Below are positions 20,752-32,675 of a stretch of 64,000 nt of DNA, in pieces (positions within the stretch are counted from its first letter, which is position 1; each line of letters opens with the position of its first letter). Below the pieces are notes generated by a model. The model had not been told where the DNA came from, ran no database searches, and saw nothing but the letters and a program-made list of their open reading frames with translations. Source of the stretch: Dryococelus australis (Eukaryota > Arthropoda > Insecta > Phasmatodea > Phasmatidae); assembly GCA_029891345.1 (NCBI GenBank), contig CM057002.1:15948295-16012294 (forward strand). The letters run 5' to 3'. The position numbers and the translations under genes were made by a program.

Positions 20752-22808
20752 GTTCGCGATTCACGTCACCGCTTCTCTCCGATATTCATTATTATTCTTC
20801 TCTCAGGTGGCGTCGTCTCTAAGTGCGTAACCGTGCGAAGAAGCTCTCAAACTTAATCTTCGACTTAATTTCAGTCCCGTATTATGTTGTGTTGCAATCA
20901 AGTAATTATATATTTATAAAAAGTTTGCTTTATTCATGCAAACAATGAAATGCGTGCTTCGTATTTAATACACATTGTGAAAACCACTCACAAACCAGAG
21001 CTGTATTAATGTCCACAGAACACATCACCTACAGGGAAGAACGTGTCTGGATTGGGCCACGATCCTAGTTGTGTTCAGCTCTGGTCATATGTTTACTTCA
21101 TCAGCAAAGTGTCCATTGTAGTAGACTCAGAGACTGAAAGCGTTCAAGCCAGGTAAAACAACACATGAAGTCCGCAGCTATACGTACCTGTGTGTGAATC
21201 ATGTTGCATATAACGTAGGCGAACTGAACTGACGCGCCTTGGGGGATATAAAATGCATTCACTTCTGGCAGCCTTTACTACTCAACTGCTAATCTCCTGT
21301 TGTCCATGTAGTTAGACACACGTGTACTAACAAGCAACCACTTGCGGCGCCCACATACCTCGAGTCTACTATGTACAGGCGCTCTCAGCAAGACGCGCCA
21401 GGTCTCTCCGCCTTCGTAGTATGCAACTTGTAGTGCATGCAGATGAGTGAAGTTGCAGACTACCGGCGTTGTTTTGCCTAACTTCATCTTAAATTTAAAA
21501 ATACTAAACCACCTTTAGAAAAATTGTGTTATAAGCATTTCTTTGGTTATATTATTAGTCCATACATGCTGTGGTTTTAATTTCGACAAGTTAATAAAAA
21601 ATACATATAACTGTTGTAACGATTTAAAAATGTCCCTTAATACAAACATAGCACAATCAAGTCTGCATGCTCCCACGAAACAGTTCGAGTACTCAGAACG
21701 AGGATCAATATTTACTTGTTAATCAAACTACAAAAAAAAAATAAAAATTAACATTAACGTGGTGAACAAAAAAAAATCCGTAAACAAGCAAAACAATTAA
21801 GGACATATGTTATTTTATGTACGTACATAAGCACTCATCTGGACTCCTCGCCCAAATTCCTTCCCACCCCTCCTTTTCCAAACAACTTATGAATTTAGTA
21901 AATATTATGATTCAGTAAATGAAATCTATGAAAAGGTAATTATATTTTACATAAACTGAGAAAACCACATGGGGGGAAAGGAGGAAACCCATATTACCAA
22001 AATGCAGCTTTGAAGATTTAAATTATGCGTACTTTTGTCTAAACATGTTTTAGTTCCTACACATTCGTTTAGCATGCAATCTTGCGCTGCAGATTGTGAC
22101 ACCAACAAGTTTACGTCATAAGAGTTAGCTCTCCAGAAATTCAGATTATTTGCTTACAAAGTTGGCAAAATGGTTATTTGGCATTAACTTATGTTCGTAT
22201 GTTTTATAGCACATTTACAAAATATGTAAACTTCAGTTAACCGATGAAGCGTCAATTTATTTCCCACGCGTTTTACGCCGTGCAGTTGCAGTTTTCAGAG
22301 AATATTAAGAAAATATTGGAAATGAATTCGTTTGAGTAGAGGATGGGTCCAACATGAATAATAGCGTTATCTAGGGCTACCTGTGGCTAGAATTTTCAAA
22401 ATTTATTTTAGGCTGCCTGCAACGAACATAAACATACATAGCTCACCTTGGCCTCCTGAAGTTCTTAGTTCTTATTCATGTGACCTCGTAACGCTGGCTC
22501 GGGATACTTTCCTTAAACATTTGCGGCGACGGTTGACTTAAGTGTTTTGCGCTACTGTTTGGTTGTTAAATTTTCCCTGTGTACTGTTGTATCATGTTTC
22601 TACGATCGCCAGGCAAATCGTTACCGTACTGTTTAGGTCACGATTCTACGTTAACACGTCACGCAAGTGACACGTGAAATTAGCTGTAGTCTGCAAATCA
22701 CTCTGTATTATAGTCTAGTCGCTGTATCTTCAACATATTTTTTTATCAAACGTTTAGAAAATCATAACGACTATGACTTGTATAGTTGCTTCCTCAATAC
22801 GCCATATA
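20752..22808. other. no gene recognised
   Basis: An 11-bp inverted pair (accagagctg / cagctctggt) sits at 20996 and 21077. A TATAAAA at about 21247 stands alone without a credible ORF. Otherwise AT-rich and unassigned. Confidence 0.35.
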
Positions 22809-23092
22809 CAGAGACCTGCGAAATTCGCATTATTATTTCAGGTCATTTTAAACTTAAAGCACATGTTCCTCTGCAATACGTTTGTTATTGGACGATTCTT
22901 TATTTGACACGCCCTGGGTGCCTCTGCACCAATAACTGAACACTTCACGATCGTGTGGTCCAGTGACGTACATGGGAGTGACTTAACATCTTGGCAGCAG
23001 CCAATAAAGAAACGACGCCAGCTACAGTATATACAGTACTGTAAGTTTTAACTTGATGTAAAAAAAAATAACGCTAATTTTGCAGGTCCCTA
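22809..23092 (+). mobile_element. hAT-like MITE, family E-like, copy 3
   Basis: cagagacctgcgaaattcgc to gctaattttgcaggtcccta, about 284 bp. The flanks gccatata and gtcatgta agree at 6 of 8 sites, differing by transitions only: a worn TSD. Confidence 0.75.
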
Positions 23093-24576
23093 GTCATGTA
23101 TCACAAGCGTTTTATATTTCTGTCAATGTAAAAGTATCTTATTCTTTTTTAAATCGAGATATTACTTATATTTTATCTGTAAATTATAGTATTTCATTTA
23201 TAACTAACATGAACGAAAACAGTGCAAAAATATATGTTCTGGTAAGTAATGCCTAGTAATCAGTAGCTCTCATGCAAAATATTATTACACTGAGTGCGCA
23301 CGAATGAGGTACATACATTGTTCCTATTGGTGTAATTTCCTAGACTTAGTTAAGCTTTATTTGAGGGATGCGGAGAAATATCCTGAAAGCGGAACTTAAG
23401 CTGGACTTCCAAAAGGCGTAAATAACCACGAATGCACTATACCTATGCTAGACACCTGTAATCGTAAAAAAAAACTAAGTATATGATATCAAGTTAGGAA
23501 CAATGGTGAGACGTGACACATGGTGAGGTAATTTGTGGAGTTCTTCAACAGCTGTGAGCGGCACTTGACTGATAATGTGTTTTGAAACGGGCCGCTCGCC
23601 TGTTCGTAATGCGATTAGGCGGATTTGCCAGTATTGTTAGAGACTCGTCGAGTGCGTTGATAGGATTTTTCTGTTAAATGATATCTTATCCTGATTTAGA
23701 TGTAGATGTACCATGTTACCGTAGCGACAAGCGATCGTACGTCTGCTACTGGCTACTGCTGGCACTGGCCAACAGCGTGAATGCCTGGCCACGGCTTATT
23801 TGTAACCAACAAGAATACTACGGGCTTACTGCAGGTTCATCCCTCTTATTTTTCCGACCAGTAATGAAACAGTATAGTAATATGTGGCATATGAAAGCTT
23901 CGTGCGAAAACAGCACACGACTAAATCATAAAATGCTAGATTTCTGAGACAAAATGTGCAGGTGCGTCAGACGACCGTACGCGGCAAGCAGCCGGGTCGT
24001 CAAGCGACCGTACAACTTCTAATTTGAGGAAGAATGGCCTAAGTTCGAACACACTTTCCCTGTTCAGTGCTACACGCGATGTTTCGCCTATTCCTGTTAT
24101 TTCTCCACTTACGTCGGATACATTGTAATGAACTTGACCAGTAATTATTATGAAGTTTATAAATGCAAATACTTTAGAATTTTTAATATTTTACTTTAGT
24201 AAATAAGCAGCTTCATGTTAAGAAATATTGTGCTCAAACTATTACACAGAAAATATTTTGTACAAGTTTAATTCGACGTCAGATTGAAATCACTGAGAGT
24301 AAAATGATTATTGCTTTAAACATCCAGGGTTTGTAGTTTGTCGCAATGACGGAATGGTTACCGGGGTCTCTAGGGCACTCCCTGCGAGAGGTTCTAAACA
24401 GTTGGCGAGAAATATTAAACAGGATATTATTTATCCATTACAGAGATACAACACTAAGCTACAATAAAAGTATTTTTTATATATTTCTCATTCTAATTTA
24501 TAAAAATTTTAATATAAAATAAAAAAATATAAAATAATATAAAATATAAAAAAAATTATAATTTATAATAATATAT
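23093..24576. other. no gene recognised
   Basis: Unassigned. An AT-only stretch at 24470-24575 leads directly into the satellite. Confidence 0.35.
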
Positions 24577-25810
24577 ATATTCACCACGGCACCAATTGGT
24601 AGTCTATCCACTGAATCACCGTGGCACCTTGGGTAGTCTAGCCACTAAGTCACCGTGTACCTTTTGGTTGTCTAGCCACAGAATCACCCCGGCACCTCGG
24701 GTGATCTATACACTGAATCACCACGTCACCTTTAGGATGCCTTGCCACAGACACACATCGGCATCTTTAGGTAAACCGAGGTGCCGCGGTGACTAAGTGG
24801 CTAGATTACCCGAGGGGTCACGGTGTCTCGGGAGCTAGATTACCGGAGGTGCCGCGGTGTATCAGTGGATTGACTGCCCAAGGTACGACGGTGATTCAGT
24901 GGCAAGACAATCGAAAGGTGCCGCAGTGACTCAGTGGCTAGGTTACCCTTGGTACCTCGGTATCTCAGTGGCTAAATTACCCGAAGTGCCGCAATGTATC
25001 CGTGCCCAGATTACTCATGGTGCCGCGGCGACTCAGAGGTTAGAATCCCCTAGGAGCCGCGGTGTCTCACTGGCTAGAAAACCCGAGGAGTCGCGGTGAT
25101 TCAGTGCCTACACTACCCGAGGGGCCGCGGTTTCTCAGTGGCCACATTGTTCGAGGTGCCGCAGTGATTCAGTGGCTAGGCTAACCAAAATTCTGCTGTG
25201 TCGCAGTAGCCAGATAACCCAAAGAACCGCGGTGTCTCGGTGGCTAGAGTACCCAAGTTGTAGCGGTGGCTCAGTTGCTAGAATGCCCAAGGTGCCGCGG
25301 TGCCATACTGGCTAGACAACCAAAGTTGCCGCGGTGACTCAGTGGTTAGTCTACCAAATCTGCCGCGGTGACCCAGTCGCTAGAAAACCCAAAGGTGTGC
25401 GGTGTCTCAGTGGCTAGACAAACCTAAAGTTTCCATGGTGAATCGGGGGCTAGACTAACCAGGGTGCCACGGTGATTCAGTGACTAGACTAACCAAGGTG
25501 CCGCCGTGATTCAGTGACTAGACTAACCAAGGTGCCGCCGTGATTCAGTGACTAGACTAACCAAGGTGCGGCTGTCTCACAGTGGCTAGACTACACAAGG
25601 TGCCGCGGTGTCTCAGTAGCTAGACAACCTAAAGTTGCCATGGTGATTCAGTGGAAAGACTACCCAAGGTGCCTCGGTGAATCAGTGACTAGAAAACCAA
25701 AAGGTGCCGCGATGACTCAGTGGCTAGACAACCTATGGTGCCACCGTGAATCAGTGGCTTGACTGTCCAAGGAGCCGCATTTATTCAGTGACTAGAAAAC
25801 CAAAAGGTGT
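24577..25810. repeat. 34-bp SINE-head-like satellite, left array
   Basis: About 36 degenerate units; in the forward sense the consensus begins ggtgccgcggtgactcagtg and ends gctagactacccaa. Units before about 24775 lie in the reverse sense (cgtggcaccttgggtagtct...); those after it lie forward. The piece tgactcagtgg fits the RNA polymerase III A-box pattern, and the unit resembles the head of the SINE at 14693-14947. No B box is present. Confidence 0.9.
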
Positions 25811-27592
25811 CATTACTGCACAATGTGTATGCCCTGCAAAAAAAACTGAACGAATTCAAAGAAATCAATATTTCGCCAAACACGATTGCTAGTAGAAACA
25901 ATGACCTAGCTATAGATATAAACGAGCAGTTAATTAGGAAAGTATCAGAATTTGTGTACTTCTCCCTTGCTATCGACGAGAGTACCGACATAACAGTTAG
26001 CAATTTTTATTCGTGGGGTAGACGAAAATTTAAATGTAACTGAAGAGCTGCTTAAATTAATACCCATGTATGATACTACCATAGGTGATGATATTTTTTA
26101 TAAGATTAAAGAAATGTTTGAGGAGGAAAATTTACCTTGGTCAAAGTTGGCAAGTTTGGTCACAGATGGTGCACCTGCAATAGTTGGTTCGAACAAAGGC
26201 GTTGTTGCAAAAATAAAAGTCAAGTTGATTGATGAAGGGTTGAGTAATCATTTGTACATTTTCATTGCATTATTCATCAAGGTACTTTGTGTGGTCGTGT
26301 TTTGAAAGTTGAAAATGTTCTGAAGTCTGTGGTAAAAATCATTAACTACATTCCCTCCAGTAGTTTAAATCACAATCAGTTTGCTGCTTTTCTTAAATAC
26401 ATTGGGTGTGAGCATAACGACATACCCTAACATATAAGGTGGCTTAGCTGTGGACGGGTGTTGCAATGGTTTTGGGGTTCGAGAGAAGGGAAAAAAATGT
26501 TTCTTGAAAATAAAGATCAAGGCATTTCACCTTTTGATAATCCCAAATTTTTTAATGAGCTGGCATTTTGCACAGGCTATTTAAATGACTTGAATATGAA
26601 ACTACAGAGTCAAAATAAGCTAGTAACTGATATGATTGATAATGTTTACGCATTGCAAAATAAACTTAGCCTTTGGGAAGCTCAACTTAAGGTGAAAAAT
26701 CTTGCGCACTTTCCCACTCTTAAAGTTTCAATTGCAGAAGTAAAAGAAGTGAAATTTGATGAATTTTCTGAGAAAATTGCTTTGTTAAAAGAGGATTTTA
26801 CTAGCTGGTTTCAGTGCTGTAAAGACACGAAGGGCATCCCTGAAATATTCAAGTCGCCATTTTCCTATAACGCTGAAAATGAACCTCAAAAAATGTAGCT
26901 TGAATTAATAGACTTTCAGTGTGATTCTTTCCTGCAAGGTAAATTCAACTCCTCTAGTCTGCCTGAGTCTTATCAGTTTGTTTGAAAGGACAAGTATGTA
27001 AATATCCATAACCTAGCTGCAAGAGTTCTGCCAATGTTCGGATCTACATACTCGTGTGAACAGTTGTTTTCAAGAAACAAGTCAAGTGACATTCGCCTAT
27101 CCTCAATATTGAAAGTAGCATGTTCGAAAGATATTAGTCCCAACATTGATGCCTTAGTGACACAAAAGCGAGCTCAAGTTTCTGGTCAAAAAATGTATCC
27201 TTTTCTACACTGTGCCCAGGTAGACAGGTAGAGAGACCCTGTCCTTATGTAGTATCATCATTTGAGTTTACCATTCATAACTGGTGTGACAAAAAATATG
27301 TAAGGTATTTTTTACTATTTACAAACAATCAGATAAAAAACATTTAATTAATAGGACAATTGTAACATAATAAATATCTCTACAATTTTGTGTGTAAGTG
27401 ACTGTTTCTTTTATTTACCGGTATTTAAAAAACTTTTGCAGACTTAGGTTTGTTAAGTTCAAGCAAGAGTGACTCATATGCATTGTAAAAAGATTTTTCT
27501 TGAATAAAAAATAATTTACTATTAATGTGGCCCCTGAACTTCCTTCGAAATCATAGACCGGCCCTTCTCATAGTATGAGTTTGAGACCGCTG
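25811..27592 (+). mobile_element. hAT transposon, left end missing
   Basis: The right terminus is the complement of CAGCGGTCTCAAACTCATAC (ends 27592) and is followed by gtctagac, the likely TSD half. The left TIR, 5' region and BED finger are absent: satellite abuts coding sequence at about 25811. The family is the GTF2IRD2/ZBED-like (Charlie-type) hAT group. Confidence 0.88.
25815..27231 (+). pseudogene. hAT transposase (GTF2IRD2/ZBED-like)
   Basis: Cut-and-paste transposase, DDE/RNase H-like fold. Visible: KEINISPNTIASR, the first catalytic Asp in LAIDESTDIT (25970-26000), TEELLKLIPMYDTTIGDDIF, the second Asp in SLVTDGAPAIVGSNKG (26153-26200), HQGTLCGRVLKVENVLKSVV, WLSCGRVLQWF, NLAHFPTLKVS, and the C-terminal dimerisation segment MFGSTYSCEQLFSRNKSS (27034). 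The frame is broken by shifts near 26005 and 26262 and by stops at 26428, 26896 and 26983. Amino acid similarity is well kept, so it is only moderately old. The N-terminal zinc finger is missing. Not able to act. Confidence 0.88.
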
Positions 27593-28495
27593 GTCTAGAC
27601 TATCGGAAGTACCACGGTGTCTCAGTGAATAGACTACCCAAGGTTCGGCCTTGCCTCGGAGACTAGACTACCCAAGGTGCCGCGGTTTCTCGATGGGTAT
27701 ATTACCCAAGGTGCCGCGGTATCTTGGTGGCAATATTACCCGAGGTGCCACGGTTTCTCAGTAGTAAGACTACCCAAGGTTCCGCCATGTCACGGTGGTT
27801 AGATTACCCAAGGAGCCGCGGTTTCTCGGTAAATAGACTATCCAAGGTTCCGACTTGTCTCGGTGGCTAGATTACCCGAGGTGCCGCCGTTTCTCAGTGG
27901 CTACACTGCCCAAGGTTCCGCCTTGTCTCGGTGGCTAGATTTCCCTATGTGCCACGGTGTCTCGGTGACTAGACTACCCAAGATGCCGCGATGATTCAGT
28001 GGCTGGATTACCCTAGGTGCCACGGTGACTCAGTTGCTCGACTATCCAATCTACCACGGTGTCTAAGTGGCTAGATTACCCGAGGTGCCACCGTTTCTCA
28101 GTGGCTAGACTACCCAATGTTCCACCTTGTCTCGGTGGCTAGATTTCCCTATGTGCCGCGGTGTCTCGGTTACTAGACTACCCAAGATGCCGCGATGATT
28201 CAGTGGCTGGATTACCCTAGGTGCCACGGTGACTCAGTTGCTCGACTATCCAATCTACCACGGTGTCTAAGTGGCTAGATTACCCAAGGTGCAGAGGTCT
28301 CTCAGTTACTAGAGAACCTAAATGTGCCATTGTGACTCAGTTGATAGTATACCCGAAGTGCCATTGTGATTCGGGGGCTAGACTACCCGAGGTGTCGCAG
28401 TGACTCAGTGACTAGACTACACATGGTGCCGTGGTGACTCAACGGCTGGACTACCCGGGGTGCCGTGGTGAATCAGTGTCTAGACTAACCGATTA
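27593..28495 (+). repeat. 34-bp SINE-head-like satellite, right array
   Basis: About 26 forward units continuing the left array beyond the hAT. A six-unit block (204 bp) is duplicated: 27921-28081 repeats at 28125-28288 with few changes. Confidence 0.9.
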
Positions 28496-28784
28496 TAGTT
28501 TTCTTACTTGCGCAAAACATAGAACACAACGTAATTCACTGTAGTTCGTAACTGTCAACACGGTCTGCCAGGGTCGGTGCAAAGTAACTTCGTGTCCTCC
28601 GCGAAGGATGCCTCCCTCATCCTTTCCTGTTCGCAACTTTTTTTAAAATTCGTCTCGGGTAACACTCACGTCTAATAGTCAAAATTGTCACTAATGAGTA
28701 GTAGGGTTTGGATAACAGGATTCGGCCGCCCCATGTTGTTACGTCACCGTACGCCATCTTAGATGTAATTGACTCTAACCCATG

Positions 28785-29030
28785 ACCTTTGACCCGTGAC
28801 CTTGATCTTGACCTCGGTGACCTCTGACCCCAAAATATTTTTAAAAAACGCGAAAACTAAAAAAATGAAAAAAAAAACTGTGTTAGAAATTGTTAAAAAA
28901 ATTAAAAAATCGTTTAAAAACGTATAAAATAACTAAGAGCTGACCGCCCGACATCATTCTCTGTCATTACGATGCCCCGTCCACCATATTTTTCCCATAT
29001 GACCGATGACCTCAACCTTTGACCCCCAAA
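28785..29030. promoter_or_regulatory. cluster of TGACC[CT] half-sites (DR1-like)
   Basis: Within 28792-28832: TGACCTtTGACCC, TGACCTT, TGACCT and TGACCTcTGACCC. Two of these are direct repeats with one spacer base, the shape bound by RXR/USP and HNF4-type receptors. A second group lies at 29000-29030 (tgaccgatgacct, tttgacccc). No adjacent gene is visible, so function is unproven. Confidence 0.35.
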
Positions 29031-31061
29031 AATAAATAACAGAACGAAAATTCACAAAAAAATTCAAAAAATACTTTAAAATATATTAGTAAAAAATTAT
29101 TATGATATTTATTAATGATGTATTATAAAAATTATTTCTAAGTTATTAAAAATTAATTTAAAAATTTTAGACTCCTAGTGACTATTTTCGCTAACAATTT
29201 CCATTTTTCTCCTTAAATTTCCCTTAAAATCTTACTTTTTCCCGAAAAATGTATAAAAACTTAAAAAATTTATTTTTAAAAAACTTCCATTTCCGCAGGT
29301 CCTCCCAGCACTACCAATTACTCACCTCCGTTTCTTCTGCCAACATACTGCGCAGTTCCAAGATGATGTCATTACCAGTTTCGAGAACGAAATGTGTGAC
29401 GCACCACACTGAGGAATTGCGTCTTTTTTGAGCACAGAACTGTTTGGAAAATTTACCGCTTATCATTACGAAAAGTTGCAATTTACTTGCCCGAAAATTG
29501 TGAGGAAGACTTGATCTTTACAACATACTTGCTGTATGTAACTGATTACGACACAGCCCTGGGGTTGGCTGCTGCATTCGATCGCGCAGTCACCTGGGTG
29601 GACTTCAGCAGCAGTTCGGAGTATCAACTTGTCACTAGCTCGCTTACAGCACGTCTAGCTCAGATGGGTGCTGCTAATCTCGTGACAGCGGCACTACGAG
29701 GAACTATCCCTGTGACGTCAGCCGCCAGCTAGCCAGTAGGCGGGCCGGCTGTGTTTCGTGTACTTATGAAATGACATCCTGCAATCTGCTTGAACGCCAG
29801 GAGTTTAGTGACGTGTGATCATGCGTGCACTCCATACATGGACATGTATCGGCTTCAAACCAAAATGATTGGACAATAATAAAGAAATTCCTATATGAGG
29901 CAATGCTTACCTTCTACGGACATTGCCAGTAGTAGGTAGTCTAGAATGTGTTTGTAACTCTAGCCATTCAATAACGTTCGCTTAAAGAACTATGAAAGCA
30001 ATTTATGCAGCTCTTTGAAATACTAAAATCAATACTCATACAGGTAGAAGAAAATGTTGAAAAATATAAGAAGCCTCACTGGAGTAAAACTGTCATCACT
30101 CTGTTAGCTTATTGAAGAATCTACGTAACATCGGTTCATTAAAGTAAGTGGTTTGTAGACGTAGTCCTGCCTCTTGTAAGTCTCTGCTGAAATTTAGAAA
30201 TTTTTTCATGAAATAAAATTTAACGATGTAATTTTCTCTCGTATTTTAGGAAAATCACTTAATAAAGATTTAAACATTGGCGGCAATGTGAGATTTTCTG
30301 CTATAAAACATTTAAAATCTGGCACGCAGATTTCCCATTGTAGAGATACACAAATTTTTTCGGGCAGTTCAGTAACAGATCAGGTATGCCTATATCATAT
30401 AATATTATACAATAAATCCACATTTAGGCTACTGGATATCACTTCTTATAACAACAGGTCGCACAATATTATACAGACTTGAATCACATAATGCATGTAG
30501 TATTAGGATGATATATCGGAAGATTTTCATACTTAAATGTGTTCAAGTGTGTGTGTGTTTAATTATCATAACTGACGTGTGTATATTCTCGTGTCAGATT
30601 AACGAGCATCGTTGTCAAGATCTCTCAGCCCATACTTGCTGCAAATTTTGCAACTTCAATCCCGAAATTGTCATGTATATGTGTGCAGTTTCATAACAAA
30701 ACGCATCGCGTACTTCCTCTGCGTTTATCAACAACAATTAAAAAGTTAATTTAATTTATTTCGTAGGGAATCTATCAGAAATATACATGCATATAATTAA
30801 ATAGCTTTTATACAAAAAAAAATCCCATGTTTTCGTGAAAGCACTCATTATCGACATGTGTTGAATCACACTGGTCCTCGTGTATTGAAAATATAAACTA
30901 CGTTGACAGAAGAATTATACCAAATGAATATTGAGCTGTCTCTAATAGAGTGGCAAACGCAGATAAGCCCCTTTTGCTTGCCCGGTGCATTTTCTGTTCC
31001 TGGAACCTCGTCCATTTTCCTCTCGCCAGACGCCGCTGTAGCTGACGTGGCCAGTAGAGTC
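28833..31061. other. no gene recognised
   Basis: A-rich 28840-29300. An 81-codon ORF at 29487-29732 has no recognised family. The rest is unassigned. Confidence 0.35.
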
Positions 31062-32675
31062 AGGTGGCAGGCAGTACGGCCGGGTGGCAGGCAGTACGGC
31101 CGGGTGTCAGGTTGTACGGCCAGGAGGCAGGCAGTACGGCCGGGTGGCAGGCAGTACGGCCGGGTGGCAGGCAGTACGGCCGGGTGGCAGGCAGTATGGC
31201 CGGGTGGCAGGCAGTACGGCCAGGAGGCAGGCAGTATGGCCGGGTAGCAGGCAGTATGGCCGGGTGTCAGGTTGTACGGCCAGGAGGCAGGCAGTACGGC
31301 CGGGTGGCAGGCAGTACGGCCGGGTGGCAGGCAGTAAGGCCGGGTGGCAGGCAGTATGGCCGGGTGGCAGGCAGTACGGCCGGGTGACAGGCAGGACAGC
31401 CGGGTAGCAGGCAGTACGGCCAGGAGGCAGGCAGTACGGCCGGGTGACAGGCAGTACGGCCGGGTGTCAGGTTGTACGGCCAGGAGGCAGGCAGTACGAC
31501 CGGGTGGCAGGCAGTACGGCCGGGTGGCAGGCAGTACGGCCGGGTGGCAGGCAGTACGGCCGGGTGGCAGGCAGTACGGCCAGGAGGCAGGCAGTACAGC
31601 CGGGTGGCAGGCAGTACGGCCGGGTGGCAGGCAGTACGGCCGGGTAGCAGGCAGTACGGCCAGGAGGCAGGCAGTACAGCCGGGTGGCAGGCAGTACGGC
31701 CGGGTGGCAGGCAGTAAGGCCGGGTGGCAGGCAGTATGGCCGGGTGGCAGGCAGTACGGCCGGGTGGCAGGCAGTACGGCCGGGTGGCAGGCAGTATGGC
31801 CAGGAGGCAGGCAGTACGGCCGGGTGACAGGCAGGACGGCCAGGTGGCAGGCAGTACGGCCGGGTGGCAGGCAGTACGGCCGGGTGGCAGGCAGTAAGGC
31901 CGGGTGGCAGGCAGTAAGGCCGGGTGGCAGGCAGTATGGCCAGGAGGCAGGCAGGACGGCCAGGTGGCAGGCAGTATGGCCGGGTGGCAGGCAGTACGGC
32001 CGGGTGACAGGCAGGACGGCCAGGTGGCAGGCAGTACGGCCGGGTGGCAGGCAGTATGGCCGGGTGGCAGGCAGTACGGCCGGGTGACAGGCAGGACGGC
32101 CAGGTGGCAGGCAGTACGGCCGGGTGGCAGGCAGTAAGGCCGGGTGGCAGGCAGTACGGCCGGGTAGCAGGCAGTACGGCCAGGAGGCAGGCAGTACAGC
32201 CGGGTGGCAGGCAGTACGGCCGGGTGGCAGGCAGTACGGCCGGGTAGCAGGCAGTACGGCCAGGAGGCAGGCAGTACAGCCGGGTGGCAGGCAGTACGGC
32301 CGGGTGGCAGGCAGTAAGGCCGGGTGGCAGGCAGTATGGCCGGGTGGCAGGCAGTACGGCCGGGTGACAGGCAGGACGGCCAGGTGGCAGGCAGTACGGC
32401 CGGGTGGCAGGCAGTATGGCCGGGTGGCAGGCAGTACGGCCGGGTGGCAGGCAGTAAGGCCGGGTGGCAGGCAGTATGGCCGGGTGGCAGGCAGTACGGC
32501 CGGGTGACAGGCAGGACGGCCAGGTGGCAGGCAGTACGGCCAGGTGGCAGGCAGTACGGCCGGGTGGCAGGCAGTATGGCCAGGAGGCAGGCAGTACGGC
32601 CGGGTGGCAGGCAGTATGGCCGGGTGACAGGCAGGACGGCCAGGTGGCAGGCAGTACGGCCAGGTGGCACGCATT
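31062..32675. repeat. 20-bp GC-rich minisatellite, about 80 copies
   Basis: Unit cgggtggcaggcagtacggc, with almost no length changes. Frequent variants are tacgg to tatgg, tacggc to tacagc and ccgggt to ccaggt (all CpG transitions), plus taagg and gcaggac forms. The block 31561-31760 repeats at 32161-32360 with one difference. The unit has no stop codon in any of six frames, so the ORFs of up to 602 codons here are artefacts. Confidence 0.97.

Noticed and set aside
21240-21487. TATAAAA near 21247 with a 69-codon ORF nearby as a possible gene start
   Set aside because: The ORF is on the other strand, no coding family is recognised and no splice structure follows.
25815-25850. Similarity of NVYALQKKL at the hAT start to NVYALQNKL at 26640 as an internal duplication
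   Set aside because: The match is too short and the following residues fit the normal N-terminal order of the family.
24577-28495. The 34-bp units as a CRISPR-like array or tRNA gene cluster
   Set aside because: No distinct spacers, no B box, and no cloverleaf can form; the context is eukaryotic.
29487-29732. 81-codon ORF as a small host gene
   Set aside because: No recognised domain, no promoter or splice context; kept only as an unassigned note.
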